In this document: in pieces, positions 11,161 to 19,877 of the stretch
Position numbering within the stretch: position 1 is the stretch's first letter
How the letters are laid out: every line of letters begins with the position of its first letter
DNA from: an uncultured Bacteroidales bacterium
GTDB lineage: Bacteria > Bacteroidota > Bacteroidia > Bacteroidales > Bacteroidaceae
DNA: 64,000 bases
NCBI GenBank assembly: GCA_902782245.1
Contig: CACZMI010000001.1
Coordinates: 62,001-126,000 of the forward strand
Direction: 5' to 3'
The notes under the pieces: model-generated
The model's database searches: none
Seen by the model: only the letters and a program-made list of their open reading frames with translations
Told to the model about the DNA's origin: nothing
Made by a program: the position numbers and the translations under genes

Positions 11161-12447
11161 TTACTTCTTTATGAACTTCTGGAACTCCTCCTCATCGGCA
11201 AACTCACGTGCCAGGATATCCAGTATCTCGTCTACCTGCTCCTCCTCAAGGTCTACAGACTCGGTAAGGATCTCACGGTCGGCGCGCAGAACTGCCTTGG
11301 CTGTCTCGAAGCCGGCATCATGCAGAGCATCTACGACCCAATCCTCAATGTCACCGCGGAAATCATCCAGATAGATATCCTCCTCGGACTGTTCCTGCTC
11401 AAGTTCACGGTAAACATCGATTGTATATTCTGTCAGCATGCTGGCCAGCTTGATGTTAAGACCGCTCTTACCGATAGCAAGCGATACCTGATCCTGCTTG
11501 AGATAAACCTCTGCACGACGGGCCTCGGTATCCAGATTGAGTTCCGATATCTTGGCGGGGCTCAGGGCGCGCTTGATAAAGAGCTCTATGTTGGTGGTGT
11601 AGTTGATAACGTCGATGTTCTCATTACGCAGCTCGCGTACGATACCGTGAATACGTGAACCCTTTACACCTACGCAGGCGCCTACGGGATCGATACGGTC
11701 ATCATATGACTCAACGGCAATTTTGGCGCGCTCACCAGGGATGCGGACAATCTTCTTGATAGTGATCAGACCGTCGGCAATCTCGGGAACCTCCTGCTCC
11801 AGAAGACGCTGCAGGAACACGGGCGATGTACGGCTAAGCATGATCTTGGGGTTGTTCACATTGTCAACGCGGTCAACAACGGCGCGTACGGTCTCACCCT
11901 TACGGAAGAAATCGCTGGGAATCTGGTCCGTCTTGGCCAGCAGCAGCTCATTACCCTCCTCATCCAGAAGCAGGATCTCCTTCTTCCAGATCTGGTAAAC
12001 CTCACCTGTAACAATAGTGCCGATCTTCTCAACATACTTGTTGTACAGACTGTCCTTCTCAAGTTCCAGAATCTTTGAAGCCAGGGTCTGACGCAGATTC
12101 AGGATTGCCCTGCGGCCGAACTTGCTGAAATCAACCTGCTCGGACACCTCCTCACCTACCTCAAAGTCCTCGTCAATCTGACGGGCCTCAGTAAGTGAAA
12201 TCTGGGTGTTTGAATCCTCCAGATCCTTGTCCTCAACCACGATGCGTGAACGCTGGATCTCGCAGTCACCCTTATCGGGGTTGACAATCACCGAGTAGTT
12301 CTCATCGGTTCCGAACATCTTTGAGATAACACTGCGGAAACTCTCTTCAAGAACAGAAACCAGTGTCATACGGTCTATGTTCTTAAGTTCCTTGAACTCC
12401 TGAAAGGTATCGATCAATGAGACCGTTTCTTCTTTCTTAGTAGCCAT
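11161..12447 (-). CDS. nusA: Transcription termination/antitermination factor NusA
   Basis: RNA polymerase-associated factor for pausing, termination and antitermination. Over 428 residues there is the N-terminal polymerase-binding domain (SLIDTFQEFKELKNIDRM), an S1 domain (GTIVTGEVYQIWKKEILL), KH1 (about 235-300, PVGACVGVKGSRIHGIVRELRNE) and KH2 (about 305-370, LAIGKSGLNIKLASMLT). An acidic helical C-terminal tail follows. Bacteroidetes NusA lacks the long duplicated AR repeats of E. coli, which fits this length. Its start lies one base beyond the rimP stop. Confidence 0.98.
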   Translation of the reverse strand: MATKKEETVSLIDTFQEFKELKNIDRMTLVSVLEESFRSVISKMFGTDENYSVIVNPDKGDCEIQRSRIVVEDKDLEDSNTQISLTEARQIDEDFEVGEEVSEQVDFSKFGRRAILNLRQTLASKILELEKDSLYNKYVEKIGTIVTGEVYQIWKKEILLLDEEGNELLLAKTDQIPSDFFRKGETVRAVVDRVDNVNNPKIMLSRTSPVFLQRLLEQEVPEIADGLITIKKIVRIPGERAKIAVESYDDRIDPVGACVGVKGSRIHGIVRELRNENIDVINYTTNIELFIKRALSPAKISELNLDTEARRAEVYLKQDQVSLAIGKSGLNIKLASMLTEYTIDVYRELEQEQSEEDIYLDDFRGDIEDWVVDALHDAGFETAKAVLRADREILTESVDLEEEQVDEILDILAREFADEEEFQKFIKK

Positions 12448-12448
12448 T

Positions 12449-12919
12449 TTACTTTAAACTTATTACGTATTTTACATATTTCACTTCATCATAGCCGAAC
12501 GGCATCTCCGTCTCGACTGTCTTGGGACGCTTGCTGCCCTCAACCTTCTGCTTCTGCTGAACCTTGACGGCAAATCCCTTATCATCGGCAGACACAAGTA
12601 CACCCTTGATTTTGGCTCCGCTCTTAGGCATCACCTCAACCTCCTGTCCGATGTGGTTAATGTACTGCTGGAGCACCTTGAAAGGCTGGCCGATACCCGC
12701 GGAGCCCACCTCCAGCTCATAATCCTCGACATCACGGTCAAGTGAGGACTCGATGAAACGGCTCAGATCCACACAATCGTCAATCCAGACACCCTCGGCC
12801 TGGTCAATCTCTACGACAATGCGATTGTCCGGGGTAACATCCACATCAACAAGAAAATAGCCCTCCTTGGTGTTGAGCCATTTCTCTGCAATACTGATAA
12901 CTTGTTGTTTGTCAATCAT
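12449..12919 (-). CDS. rimP: Ribosome maturation factor RimP
   Basis: Assists 30S subunit maturation. The ATG at 12919 is preferred, giving MIDKQQVISIAEKW and 156 residues. A longer open frame from 12988 runs through the leader hairpin and is not credible. The N-terminal domain ends in the family-typical VEIDQAEGVWIDDCVDLSRFIE and the middle has YELEVGSAGIGQPFK, where most RimP have SPG(L/V)DRPL. The C-terminal SH3-like domain carries GVLVSADDKGFAVKV. It is the first gene of rimP-nusA-infB, with 1 base to nusA. Confidence 0.93.
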   Translation of the reverse strand: MIDKQQVISIAEKWLNTKEGYFLVDVDVTPDNRIVVEIDQAEGVWIDDCVDLSRFIESSLDRDVEDYELEVGSAGIGQPFKVLQQYINHIGQEVEVMPKSGAKIKGVLVSADDKGFAVKVQQKQKVEGSKRPKTVETEMPFGYDEVKYVKYVISLK

Positions 12920-12962
12920 ATATAAGTTAAACTTGTTTCCTGATAAGTAAGTGCATGGCAAC

Positions 12963-12984
12963 AAAAAAGAGGCCCTCGGCCTCT
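12963..12984 (-). terminator. Terminator-like hairpin in the rimP operon leader (possible attenuator)
   Basis: On the minus strand a 7 bp stem AGAGGCC/GGCCTCT with loop GAG is followed by six T, an intrinsic-terminator shape. It sits between the best promoter (13007-13037) and the rimP start codon, so transcription from that promoter must pass it. It could instead finish transcripts from the esterase gene upstream, or do both. Confidence 0.6.
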
Positions 12985-13006
12985 CCACACATCATCTTAT
13001 CGGGTG

Positions 13007-13037
13007 CAAAGATATAGAATATCCTGCACCCGACCAA
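13007..13037 (-). promoter_or_regulatory. Promoter of the rimP-nusA-infB-cvpA-suf operon
   Basis: On the minus strand TTG, 20 bases, then TATCTTTG, matching the Bacteroidetes housekeeping promoter (TTG-N19-21-TAnnTTTG). It lies 88 bases upstream of the rimP ATG and just after the end of the esterase gene. Confidence 0.7.
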
Positions 13038-13053
13038 GAAAATGCTTAAAAAA

Positions 13054-13890
<837 letters not shown>

Positions 13891-13958
13891 TTACGTTAGT
13901 AATATGATTAATTGATGCAATTTTCGGAATTTTATATGACTTCTACAAGAAAAACGGA

Positions 13959-13966
13959 TAGCTTTG
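13959..13966 (+). promoter_or_regulatory. -7 box for the 38-codon membrane ORF
   Basis: TAGCTTTG, an exact TAnnTTTG match, ends 21 bases before the ATG at 13988, implying a very short leader. The -33 region is A/T-rich without a clear TTTG. Confidence 0.45.
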
Positions 13967-13987
13967 TGCCCGAATTAGGATTGTAAC

Positions 13988-14104
13988 ATGAAGAAGAGAA
14001 GGTCAATCAGATCAAACAACAACTTCCTGCTGGGCTCACTGTTGATGATAGTGTTGGTGCTGGTAATAGTTGTTCTGTTCCTGTATCTCTCTTTTGTCCT
14101 ATAG
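13988..14104 (+). CDS. Small single-span membrane protein (38 aa)
   Basis: An ATG-initiated frame codes for a basic head (MKKRRSIRSNNN) followed by one strongly hydrophobic helix of about 25 residues (LLGSLLMIVLVLVIVVLFLYLS) and stop TAG. The charge pattern predicts N-in topology. It has its own -7 box immediately upstream and is the only plus-strand gene in the first 18 kb. Its stop codon directly abuts the stop of the opposing protease gene with no base between. The function is unknown. The coding-like composition, positive-inside head and promoter are the support; homologues were not checked. Confidence 0.6.
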   Translation: MKKRRSIRSNNNFLLGSLLMIVLVLVIVVLFLYLSFVL

Positions 14105-15766
14105 TCATTCGGGAGAGGACAGTATTGAATCGTAACGCTTGCGGTCTGTCAGGATATTTACAGCCTCATCCAGGAATCTGTCCGAGTTCATATTGTAAAT
14201 CACTACTCCACGCTGGTAATAATAGCGTATTATTATCTCCATTTCAATGACGCGCTCCAGATCCTTGCGGAACACATCCAGGTCATTCCTCAGGTCATAC
14301 TGAAGTTTGCTCTCCAGTGACTTGAACTCATCCTGCGCCTTATCTGCCAATCCTTCACGCTCGGCTATCTTTTTGAGTGATTCCAGCGCCTTGCCGCTGT
14401 TGCTCTCAAACTTGAATTCGCTGTTGCAAACAAACTCCTTGAAAGCGTTGTAATCATCATCGGTCAACTTAAATTCGCCGGCTGGAGCGATTGATTCGTG
14501 CCTGGTGCACCAATCATTCACAAAATCAAACAGGACCACGTTCTGAGCCAGATAATAAAGGATATCGGGCATGGTATCCTGCTTGCACTGAACGTCCGGG
14601 CGGATTCCGCCTCCGTCACGTACCGGACGGCCGGCTGCAGTGTAGAATACCTTGGTCAGGCTGTCCGGTATATGTTGCGCCTGTCCTTTCTCATTACGCT
14701 TGGAGTAATCTATCTCCTGTATGCATCGGCCACTGGGAATGTAATACTTGGCGGTGGTAACCTTGAGCGTACCGTTGAACGGCAGCATACGTGTAGTCTG
14801 CACCAGGCCCTTGCCGAATGTACGCACGCCCACTATCACCGCACGGTCCAGATCCTGCAGGCTGCCTGCCACAATCTCTGAGGCCGATGCGGACTGGTCA
14901 TCGGTCAATACCACCAGCGGCATTTTCTCATCTATGGGGTTGCGTTGAGTGTAATATGTGGTTGCAGCCTGAGGAACCTTGCCGCGTGTCTCCACCAGCT
15001 TGGTGCCTTTGGGGACAAACAGTCCCACAATCTCGACAGCCTCATTGAGCAGTCCTCCGCCGTTTCCGCGCAGATCAAGTATGATTCCCTTGGCACCCTG
15101 TTCCTTAAGTTCCACAAACGCCTTCATCACATTCTTGGAACAGTTCTCGGTAAACTGGTCCAGCAGGATATAGCCATAGCCCTTGTACATTCCGTAATAG
15201 GGAACCGCCGGCAGAGCAATCACGCTGCGCACCACTTCAATGTCAAGCGAATCGGGCACGCCCGGACGGCGTACCGTTACGGTAAGTTTACTGTCTGCCT
15301 CACCGCGAAGATGATCACTCACATAGGCCGATGCCTTTCCCTTCATGCTCTCGCCGTTTATCCTCAGGATCTCGTCGCCTGCCTTGAGTCCGTAACGCGC
15401 TGCCGGCATACCCTCATAAGGCTCGTCAATATAGATGTAGTCGCGTCCGGTATACTGACGTATCACCGCTCCTATACCCGCATACTTTCCTGTGGTCATC
15501 ATCTTGAGATCCTTCATATCCTTCTCGGGATAGTATTCGGTATAGGGGTCTATGCCGCGCAGCATAGCCTGTATTCCGGTCTCTATGGTCGAGCCGGGGC
15601 TTATGGTATCCACGTAGAAACGGTCCAACTCACTAACAATCTCATGGAAAATCTCCAGATTCTTGGCCATCTCAAAGTTGTGGTCATCGGTCTTCTGCGC
15701 CCAGATGCGTGCCGACGTAAGTCCCAATATGGTAAACAGGGCTATACCCTTTACAATATTCTTCAT
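14105..15766 (-). CDS. C-terminal processing peptidase, S41 family with PDZ domain
   Basis: Periplasmic serine protease. From the ATG at 15766 (MKNIVKGIALFTILG) it is 553 residues with a signal peptide. An upstream in-frame ATG at 15796 would spoil the signal and is not used. A helical N-region includes DPYTEYYP, a PDZ domain spans about 88-170 (GIGAVIRQY, PAARYGLKAGDEILRINGE), and the protease core follows with ILDLRGNGGGLL. The catalytic serine lies in the motif QSASASE (residues 291-297) and the lysine is Lys319 in FGKGLVQT. The C-terminal 180 residues are charged and helical, as in Prc-like enzymes of this phylum. Substrates are unknown. Confidence 0.95.
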   Translation of the reverse strand: MKNIVKGIALFTILGLTSARIWAQKTDDHNFEMAKNLEIFHEIVSELDRFYVDTISPGSTIETGIQAMLRGIDPYTEYYPEKDMKDLKMMTTGKYAGIGAVIRQYTGRDYIYIDEPYEGMPAARYGLKAGDEILRINGESMKGKASAYVSDHLRGEADSKLTVTVRRPGVPDSLDIEVVRSVIALPAVPYYGMYKGYGYILLDQFTENCSKNVMKAFVELKEQGAKGIILDLRGNGGGLLNEAVEIVGLFVPKGTKLVETRGKVPQAATTYYTQRNPIDEKMPLVVLTDDQSASASEIVAGSLQDLDRAVIVGVRTFGKGLVQTTRMLPFNGTLKVTTAKYYIPSGRCIQEIDYSKRNEKGQAQHIPDSLTKVFYTAAGRPVRDGGGIRPDVQCKQDTMPDILYYLAQNVVLFDFVNDWCTRHESIAPAGEFKLTDDDYNAFKEFVCNSEFKFESNSGKALESLKKIAEREGLADKAQDEFKSLESKLQYDLRNDLDVFRKDLERVIEMEIIIRYYYQRGVVIYNMNSDRFLDEAVNILTDRKRYDSILSSPE

Positions 15767-15808
15767 AGCGATTGATGTTTCCGCGAAGATATACATTTTG
15801 GTTTTGAC

Positions 15809-15842
15809 AAAAAAAAATCAGTTCCAATTTCTTGGAACTGAT
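15809..15842 (-). terminator. Terminator of tRNA-Asn
   Basis: On the minus strand a 9 bp perfect stem ATCAGTTCC/GGAACTGAT with an 8-base loop is followed by nine T, directly after the tRNA gene. Confidence 0.88.
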
Positions 15843-15845
15843 CTG

Positions 15846-15919
15846 CGCTCCTTCTAGGACTTGAACCTAGGACCCCCTGATTAACAGTCAGATGCTCTAA
15901 CCAACTGAGCTAAAGAAGC
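15846..15919 (-). tRNA. tRNA-Asn (anticodon GTT)
   Basis: A 74-base cloverleaf: acceptor GCTTCTT/AAGGAGC, D arm with AGCTCAGTTGGTTAGAGC, anticodon loop CTGTTAA, T arm with GGTTCAAGTCC, discriminator G. The 3' CCA is not encoded. A promoter (15961-15990) and a terminator bracket it as a stand-alone unit. Confidence 0.97.
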
Positions 15920-15960
15920 ATTTTGCCACATTTGGAGCAGAACTGCTCTCAAACGCGGTG

Positions 15961-15990
15961 CAAATTTACCGCCTTTTTTGGAATATCCAA
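15961..15990 (-). promoter_or_regulatory. tRNA-Asn promoter
   Basis: On the minus strand TTG, 19 bases, then TAAATTTG, a full match to the Bacteroidetes consensus, about 40 bases before the tRNA. The transcribed leader contains the short palindrome GAGCAG-AA-CTGCTC. Confidence 0.7.
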
Positions 15991-16019
15991 CACCTATGGG
16001 CAAAAAAAACTGCCAATTG

Positions 16020-17300
16020 TCACTTTTTTCTGCTTATCAGGATAGAAACCATAACGCAGATGCCGGCTGCAAACGGGTAGTACAGATAGGGAATGATCTC
16101 CGTGGTGGCCAGACCGGTCAGGCCGGCAGCCATAAGCAACTGGGCACCGTAGGGTATTATGCCCTGCACAAAACAGCTGAAAATATCCATCAGGCTGGCG
16201 GCACGGCGCTTGGGAATATCATATTTGTCCGATATGTCATTCACTATGCTTCCCACCGTAATGATTGCTATGGTATTGTTTGCCGTGCAGAAATTGGCCA
16301 GACTGGTAAGCAGTCCTATACCCAGTTCCGCACCCCTACGTCCGTGCACGTGGCGCGATATACCCTTGATAATGTACTCCAAACCACCGTTGTAGCGGAT
16401 AATACCCAGCATTCCGCCGGCCAGCAGAGTCACAATGATAAGGTCTCCCATACCGGCAATTCCGCTGCCCATCGAACCCAGAAAACTGAACCAGTCAAGT
16501 GAATTTGTTCCGAATCCTACTACCGCATTAAGCAGTATGCCTATCACCAGCACCATCGTCACATCCAACCCAAACAGCGCAAGCACGATAATGGATATGT
16601 ACGGAATGAGTTTAAGCCACTCTATAGCCGTAGTAGCAGAGACTGCACTGATATGAAAACCTATGTAGATATAAATACCCGTAACCACTAACACCGCCGG
16701 CAGCACCAGCATAAGATTGGCACGGAATTTCTCATGCATGGCACATCCCACGGCACGTGTTGCCGCAATGGTAGTATCGGATATGAATGACAGGTTATCG
16801 CCAAAGAACGATCCGCCCACTATCAGTGCCGCCATCATAGGCTGACTCAGTCCCGTCTCGGCTGCAATACCGTTTGCTATCGGCACCAAAGCCACAATAG
16901 TACCCACGCTGGTACCGATGGCCAGGGACACGAAACATGCCGTAAGGAACAGACCCGCCAGAAGCGCCTTGGCCGGCACAATGCTCAGCGTAAAGTTCAC
17001 GGTAGCCTCAATAGACCCAATCTCCTTGGCAGATCCGGCAAACGCGCCCGCCAGCATGAATATCCATACCATGAGCATGATGTTCCAATGGCCTGCACTC
17101 TCCGAAAACACGTTTATCCGGTAACTCAGCTTACCCGGAGTAATGGCAACAGCATATATAGACGCCACCAGAAAGGCCGATGACACCGGAACCTTGTAGA
17201 AATCACCCGCCAGAAGCGAGGATATCAGATAAACCGTCAGAAAAACAAGAATGGGGCTCAATGCCAAGAGCCCCGGTAACTGTCCTCTATTCTTACTCAT
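16020..17300 (-). CDS. NhaC-family Na+/H+ antiporter
   Basis: 426-residue integral membrane protein with about eleven hydrophobic segments. Family-typical stretches are MLMVWIFMLAGAFAGSAKEIG, LAIGTSVGTIVALVPIA and GGSFFGDNLSFISDTTIAATRAVGC, followed by ANFCTANNTIAIITVG. It would exchange sodium for protons, or possibly an organic acid/amine pair as some NhaC relatives do. Its ATG overlaps the upstream manC stop by one base (TGATG), so the two are translationally coupled although no metabolic link is obvious. Confidence 0.9.
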   Translation of the reverse strand: MSKNRGQLPGLLALSPILVFLTVYLISSLLAGDFYKVPVSSAFLVASIYAVAITPGKLSYRINVFSESAGHWNIMLMVWIFMLAGAFAGSAKEIGSIEATVNFTLSIVPAKALLAGLFLTACFVSLAIGTSVGTIVALVPIANGIAAETGLSQPMMAALIVGGSFFGDNLSFISDTTIAATRAVGCAMHEKFRANLMLVLPAVLVVTGIYIYIGFHISAVSATTAIEWLKLIPYISIIVLALFGLDVTMVLVIGILLNAVVGFGTNSLDWFSFLGSMGSGIAGMGDLIIVTLLAGGMLGIIRYNGGLEYIIKGISRHVHGRRGAELGIGLLTSLANFCTANNTIAIITVGSIVNDISDKYDIPKRRAASLMDIFSCFVQGIIPYGAQLLMAAGLTGLATTEIIPYLYYPFAAGICVMVSILISRKK

Positions 17301-18388
17301 CAGGAGTATTTCTCACCATACTTGAGCATGGCGTCATTAATATATTTCTTAAAGTCCGTCTCGTTGTCGCGACGGCATATAACCAGCACGTCATCGGTAT
17401 CCACCACCAGAAAATCACTCAGGTCATCAATCACCACCAGTTTCTTGTCCTTGTTGCACAGGAACATGCTGTTGTGGCAGTCATAAACCTGATAATTGTA
17501 CATACCAAGCACATTTCCCTGATCATCCTTGGCGCAATAGTCATAAAGCAGATCCCAGCTCTCAATATCGTTCCATCTGAAATCGCCTATGGTCATGCAT
17601 ACCTTATCGGTCTTTTCAAGTATACCGTAATCAATTGAGATACGGGGGAATGCCTCGTAAACCGAGTATAGCAGACTGCGTCTCTCATCACGGTTATGCT
17701 TGGTGTCATAAATCCGGTTGAACTGATTTATCATATCCGGCAGATAAGTCTTGGCTATATCAAGATATGTATTTACGTTCCACATCAGGATACCCGAGTT
17801 CCAGTAGAACTCACCGCTGTCCACAAACACCTTGGCAAAAGACTCCTCAGGTTTCTCGGTAAACGTGCGCACGCTGTAAATGCCGTCGGCCACCTTCTCA
17901 TCCATCTGAATATAGCCGAACCTGGTCTCGGGACGCGTAGGTTTAATACCCACGGTAAGGATGCAGTTGTTATCGGCCACATAAGACATACCCTTCTCTA
18001 TCACATCTATATATGGTTTCTCATCCTTGATTACAAGGTCCGACGGCACCACCAGTATGTTTGCATTGGGATTGATGTCACGGATATGGTACGATGCAAG
18101 CGTAATGCTGGGCGCCGTTCCTTTCATGACCGGCTCGCGCAACACCTGCAGCGGATTAAGGTCCGGCAATTGACCACACACATCCTCATAGAAATCCAGG
18201 TTGGTAGAAACTATGATGTTCTCCTCGGGAAAAATCTTTCTCATTCGCTCAACGGTCTCCTTGAGCAATGTACGTCCGTTGTTGTTGAAATCAAGGAACT
18301 GCTTGGGCATACCCTTACGGCTCAGCGGCCAAAGTCTGGTTCCGAACCCGCCAGCCAGTACGACACAGTAATTATCTTGTCCTAACAT
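17300..18388 (-). CDS. manC: Mannose-1-phosphate guanylyltransferase
   Basis: Makes GDP-mannose from mannose-1-phosphate and GTP, a precursor for fucose and for glycans of the cell surface. The 362-residue protein holds the nucleotide-binding loop VLAGGFGTRLWPLSRKGMPKQ (from residue 10), VVPSDLVI, GYIQMDEKV, FTEKPEESFA and WNSGILMWN. It lacks the C-terminal isomerase (cupin) domain found in bifunctional ManC/AlgA proteins, as usual for this phylum. It is first in a two-gene unit with the antiporter and has a good promoter upstream. Confidence 0.95.
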   Translation of the reverse strand: MLGQDNYCVVLAGGFGTRLWPLSRKGMPKQFLDFNNNGRTLLKETVERMRKIFPEENIIVSTNLDFYEDVCGQLPDLNPLQVLREPVMKGTAPSITLASYHIRDINPNANILVVPSDLVIKDEKPYIDVIEKGMSYVADNNCILTVGIKPTRPETRFGYIQMDEKVADGIYSVRTFTEKPEESFAKVFVDSGEFYWNSGILMWNVNTYLDIAKTYLPDMINQFNRIYDTKHNRDERRSLLYSVYEAFPRISIDYGILEKTDKVCMTIGDFRWNDIESWDLLYDYCAKDDQGNVLGMYNYQVYDCHNSMFLCNKDKKLVVIDDLSDFLVVDTDDVLVICRRDNETDFKKYINDAMLKYGEKYS

Positions 18389-18411
18389 AGTACCTTTTTT
18401 TGCGTCTGCTA

Positions 18412-18441
18412 CGAAGATATTGCTTATTTGGACTCCTACAA
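18412..18441 (-). promoter_or_regulatory. Promoter of manC-antiporter
   Basis: On the minus strand TTG, 19 bases, then TATCTTCG (one mismatch to TAnnTTTG), 23 bases before the manC ATG. The similar box TACCTTCG at 18513-18520 on the plus strand probably serves the divergent tRNA-Leu. Confidence 0.55.
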
Positions 18442-18538
18442 GAATTTAGCCGTTAAAATAGCGCAAAACCAAAAAAAACACCGGCATTACCCTTAGTTTC
18501 ATCAAATTATTGTACCTTCGCGGCGGTTTTGATACCAA

Positions 18539-18620
18539 GCCCAGATGGCGGAATCGGTAGACGCGCTGGTCTCAAACACCAGTGGGGCAACCCGTGCCGG
18601 TTCGACCCCGGCTCTGGGTA
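18539..18620 (+). tRNA. tRNA-Leu (anticodon CAA)
   Basis: An 82-base class II tRNA: acceptor GCCCAGA/TCTGGGT, D arm GGCGGAATCGGTAGACGC, anticodon stem-loop CTGGT-CTCAAAC-ACCAG, a variable arm TGGGGCAACCCGT and T arm CCGGTTCGACCCCGG. CCA is not encoded. It reads UUG codons. Its 3' half is repeated in inverted orientation just downstream. Confidence 0.96.
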
Positions 18621-18678
18621 CAGAAAAAGGCAGGCTTAACGCTTGCCTTTTTCTGTACCCAGACCGGGGCCGAACCCG
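18598..18678 (+). repeat. Inverted copy of the tRNA-Leu 3' end forming a long hairpin; inner part is the tRNA terminator
   Basis: Bases 18598-18635 (T arm, acceptor end and GAAAAAGGCAGGC) are nearly the reverse complement of 18641-18678. The inner arm ACAGAAAAAGGCA/TGCCTTTTTCTGT (18620-18657) with its T run looks like an ordinary terminator. The outer part re-creates CGGGTTCGGCCCCGG antisense to the T arm. The pairing could compete with tRNA folding. The outer part may be a relic of an attachment site. Confidence 0.75.
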
Positions 18679-18687
18679 TTCCTTTTT

Positions 18688-18830
18688 CGCCAAAGTGTCC
18701 CACACGCACCCCCGCGAGAGCACCCTCTGACGCAGGTGCGTGTGTTACATACCCCCTTCCAAGGGGGTGTGTAACACACCAACCCCACTCACAAACCCCA
18801 CAGGGCCGATGAGCGTGGGACACTTTGGCG
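18688..18830. repeat. 143 bp inverted-repeat element, copy 1
   Basis: The ends are CGCCAAAGTGTCCCAC and its perfect reverse complement. An inner near-perfect 18 bp stem (18741-18758 with 18761-18778: TGTGTTACA, then CCCCCTT against AAGGGGG and TGTAACACA) sits in the middle. It is roughly 80% similar to 23033-23174 and lies immediately after the stop of a FISUMP gene in both cases. No coding frame is credible here. It could be a MITE/REP-like element or a transcribed structured tail. Confidence 0.75.
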
Positions 18831-18832
18831 GA

Positions 18833-19858
18833 TTACGGGCAGACGGGGCGAACGGATTGTCCGTGGGCACGAAAGGTTATTTTCACAGCCGCGTAACCGG
18901 AACCGATGGCAAGAACGCCTGCGTTATAGCTTGATTGATCCTTATTCACTGAGTTTGACCAGTAGTGTCCCCAAGTACCGGCACTTTTGTTGGAGGTCTC
19001 AAAACCGTATCTCCCGGTTGCCGGCAGAAATATGGAGCGGTCGGTGTAACCTGGCCTGTTACTTGTTACCAGACAACCGTTTACTCCGTTCAGAGTAGTC
19101 CAGGTCCAGGTGCAGCTGTCAATAAGTTCATTCATCTCTTCATTGGTGGGAAGACGCCAATCTCCTCCCCACTTTACATGGGCTACATCATCCTCCAGGT
19201 CAAGCTGAGTCTTGTCATCTGCAATAAAAAATCTATTGTCTTCATCGAGCATGGAGGTGTAATACAAAGAAGTGTATTTGGAGAACTTTACGGTACCTTC
19301 ATCGTAACCCCTAGTACGGAAACGATAGTTCTCCCACGTGTAGCTTTCCTTGGGTGTCAACTCCCCCCAGGCATAATAGTCACCGTAGTCTTCGGGCTTA
19401 TCGGCCCCCACATTACATGTGGCCCACTTGACGCTCAGGCCCAGGTCAACGTATACATTTTCCGGGAAGTAATCAACAATCTTTGCCACTACGGCCGTAA
19501 TAGCGGGATCCAGGTCGCCTTTTCCGGCTCTCATAGTAATTTTACCAAGGTCTTTGACGTTTTCGGAACTGAGTGTAAAGCTCTTGGAGGTATTGAAATG
19601 ATTATCAGATTTAGCATATAGCACATAGTTGCCGGCTTTAAGTTGACCGATGATGAAAGAACCGTTGTCATCAGTAGAACAACCGCCATAGAATGTAGTA
19701 TCATTTCCTGTTATCTGATAAACTAATACCGCTGCAGAACAAATAGGTTCTGCTGTATCAAAATCCCAAACCGAACCTTTAACTGCGTAATCCTGTGCAG
19801 AAATGCAGAATGGCATGAGCACCGATGCCAATACAAACAGAAGGACTCTTTTTCTCAT
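18833..19858 (-). CDS. Secreted protein: carboxypeptidase-regulatory-like domain plus FISUMP-like domain
   Basis: From the ATG at 19858 (MRKRVLLFVLASVLM) it is 341 residues with a signal peptide ending near CISAQ. Residues about 25-112 look like a CarboxypepD_reg-type beta-sandwich (VKGSVWDFDTAEPICSAAVLV, FIIGQLKAGNYVLYAKSDNH). Residues about 130-341 are a FISUMP-like domain, opening with YVDLGLSVKWATCNVGADKP and followed by GDYYAWGEL, GGDWRLPTNEEMNELI, SIFLPATG and a C-terminal SVRPVCP. Such domains are common in exported Bacteroidales proteins, and their ligand is not established. It lies 19 bases after a larger FISUMP protein. An upstream extension to 19909 overlaps that gene and is rejected. 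Confidence 0.85.
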   Translation of the reverse strand: MRKRVLLFVLASVLMPFCISAQDYAVKGSVWDFDTAEPICSAAVLVYQITGNDTTFYGGCSTDDNGSFIIGQLKAGNYVLYAKSDNHFNTSKSFTLSSENVKDLGKITMRAGKGDLDPAITAVVAKIVDYFPENVYVDLGLSVKWATCNVGADKPEDYGDYYAWGELTPKESYTWENYRFRTRGYDEGTVKFSKYTSLYYTSMLDEDNRFFIADDKTQLDLEDDVAHVKWGGDWRLPTNEEMNELIDSCTWTWTTLNGVNGCLVTSNRPGYTDRSIFLPATGRYGFETSNKSAGTWGHYWSNSVNKDQSSYNAGVLAIGSGYAAVKITFRAHGQSVRPVCP

Positions 19859-19877
19859 AATGCAATGCTTTTGGTTG

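Noticed and set aside
12920..12988. Upstream extension of rimP
   Set aside because: It would translate through the terminator-like hairpin and adds a non-conserved head before MIDKQQV.
14945..15775. 276-codon plus-strand frame opposite the C-terminal protease
   Set aside because: Wholly antisense to a convincing S41 protease with intact motifs; the translation shows no domain or signal.
16000..16020. Terminator after the antiporter gene
   Set aside because: Eight T are present on the minus strand, but the only palindrome (CAATTG) has no loop, so a stem is not supported.
18502..18823. Several frames of 60-83 codons on both strands across tRNA-Leu and the repeat
   Set aside because: They run through the tRNA, its terminator and an inverted repeat and share no coding features.
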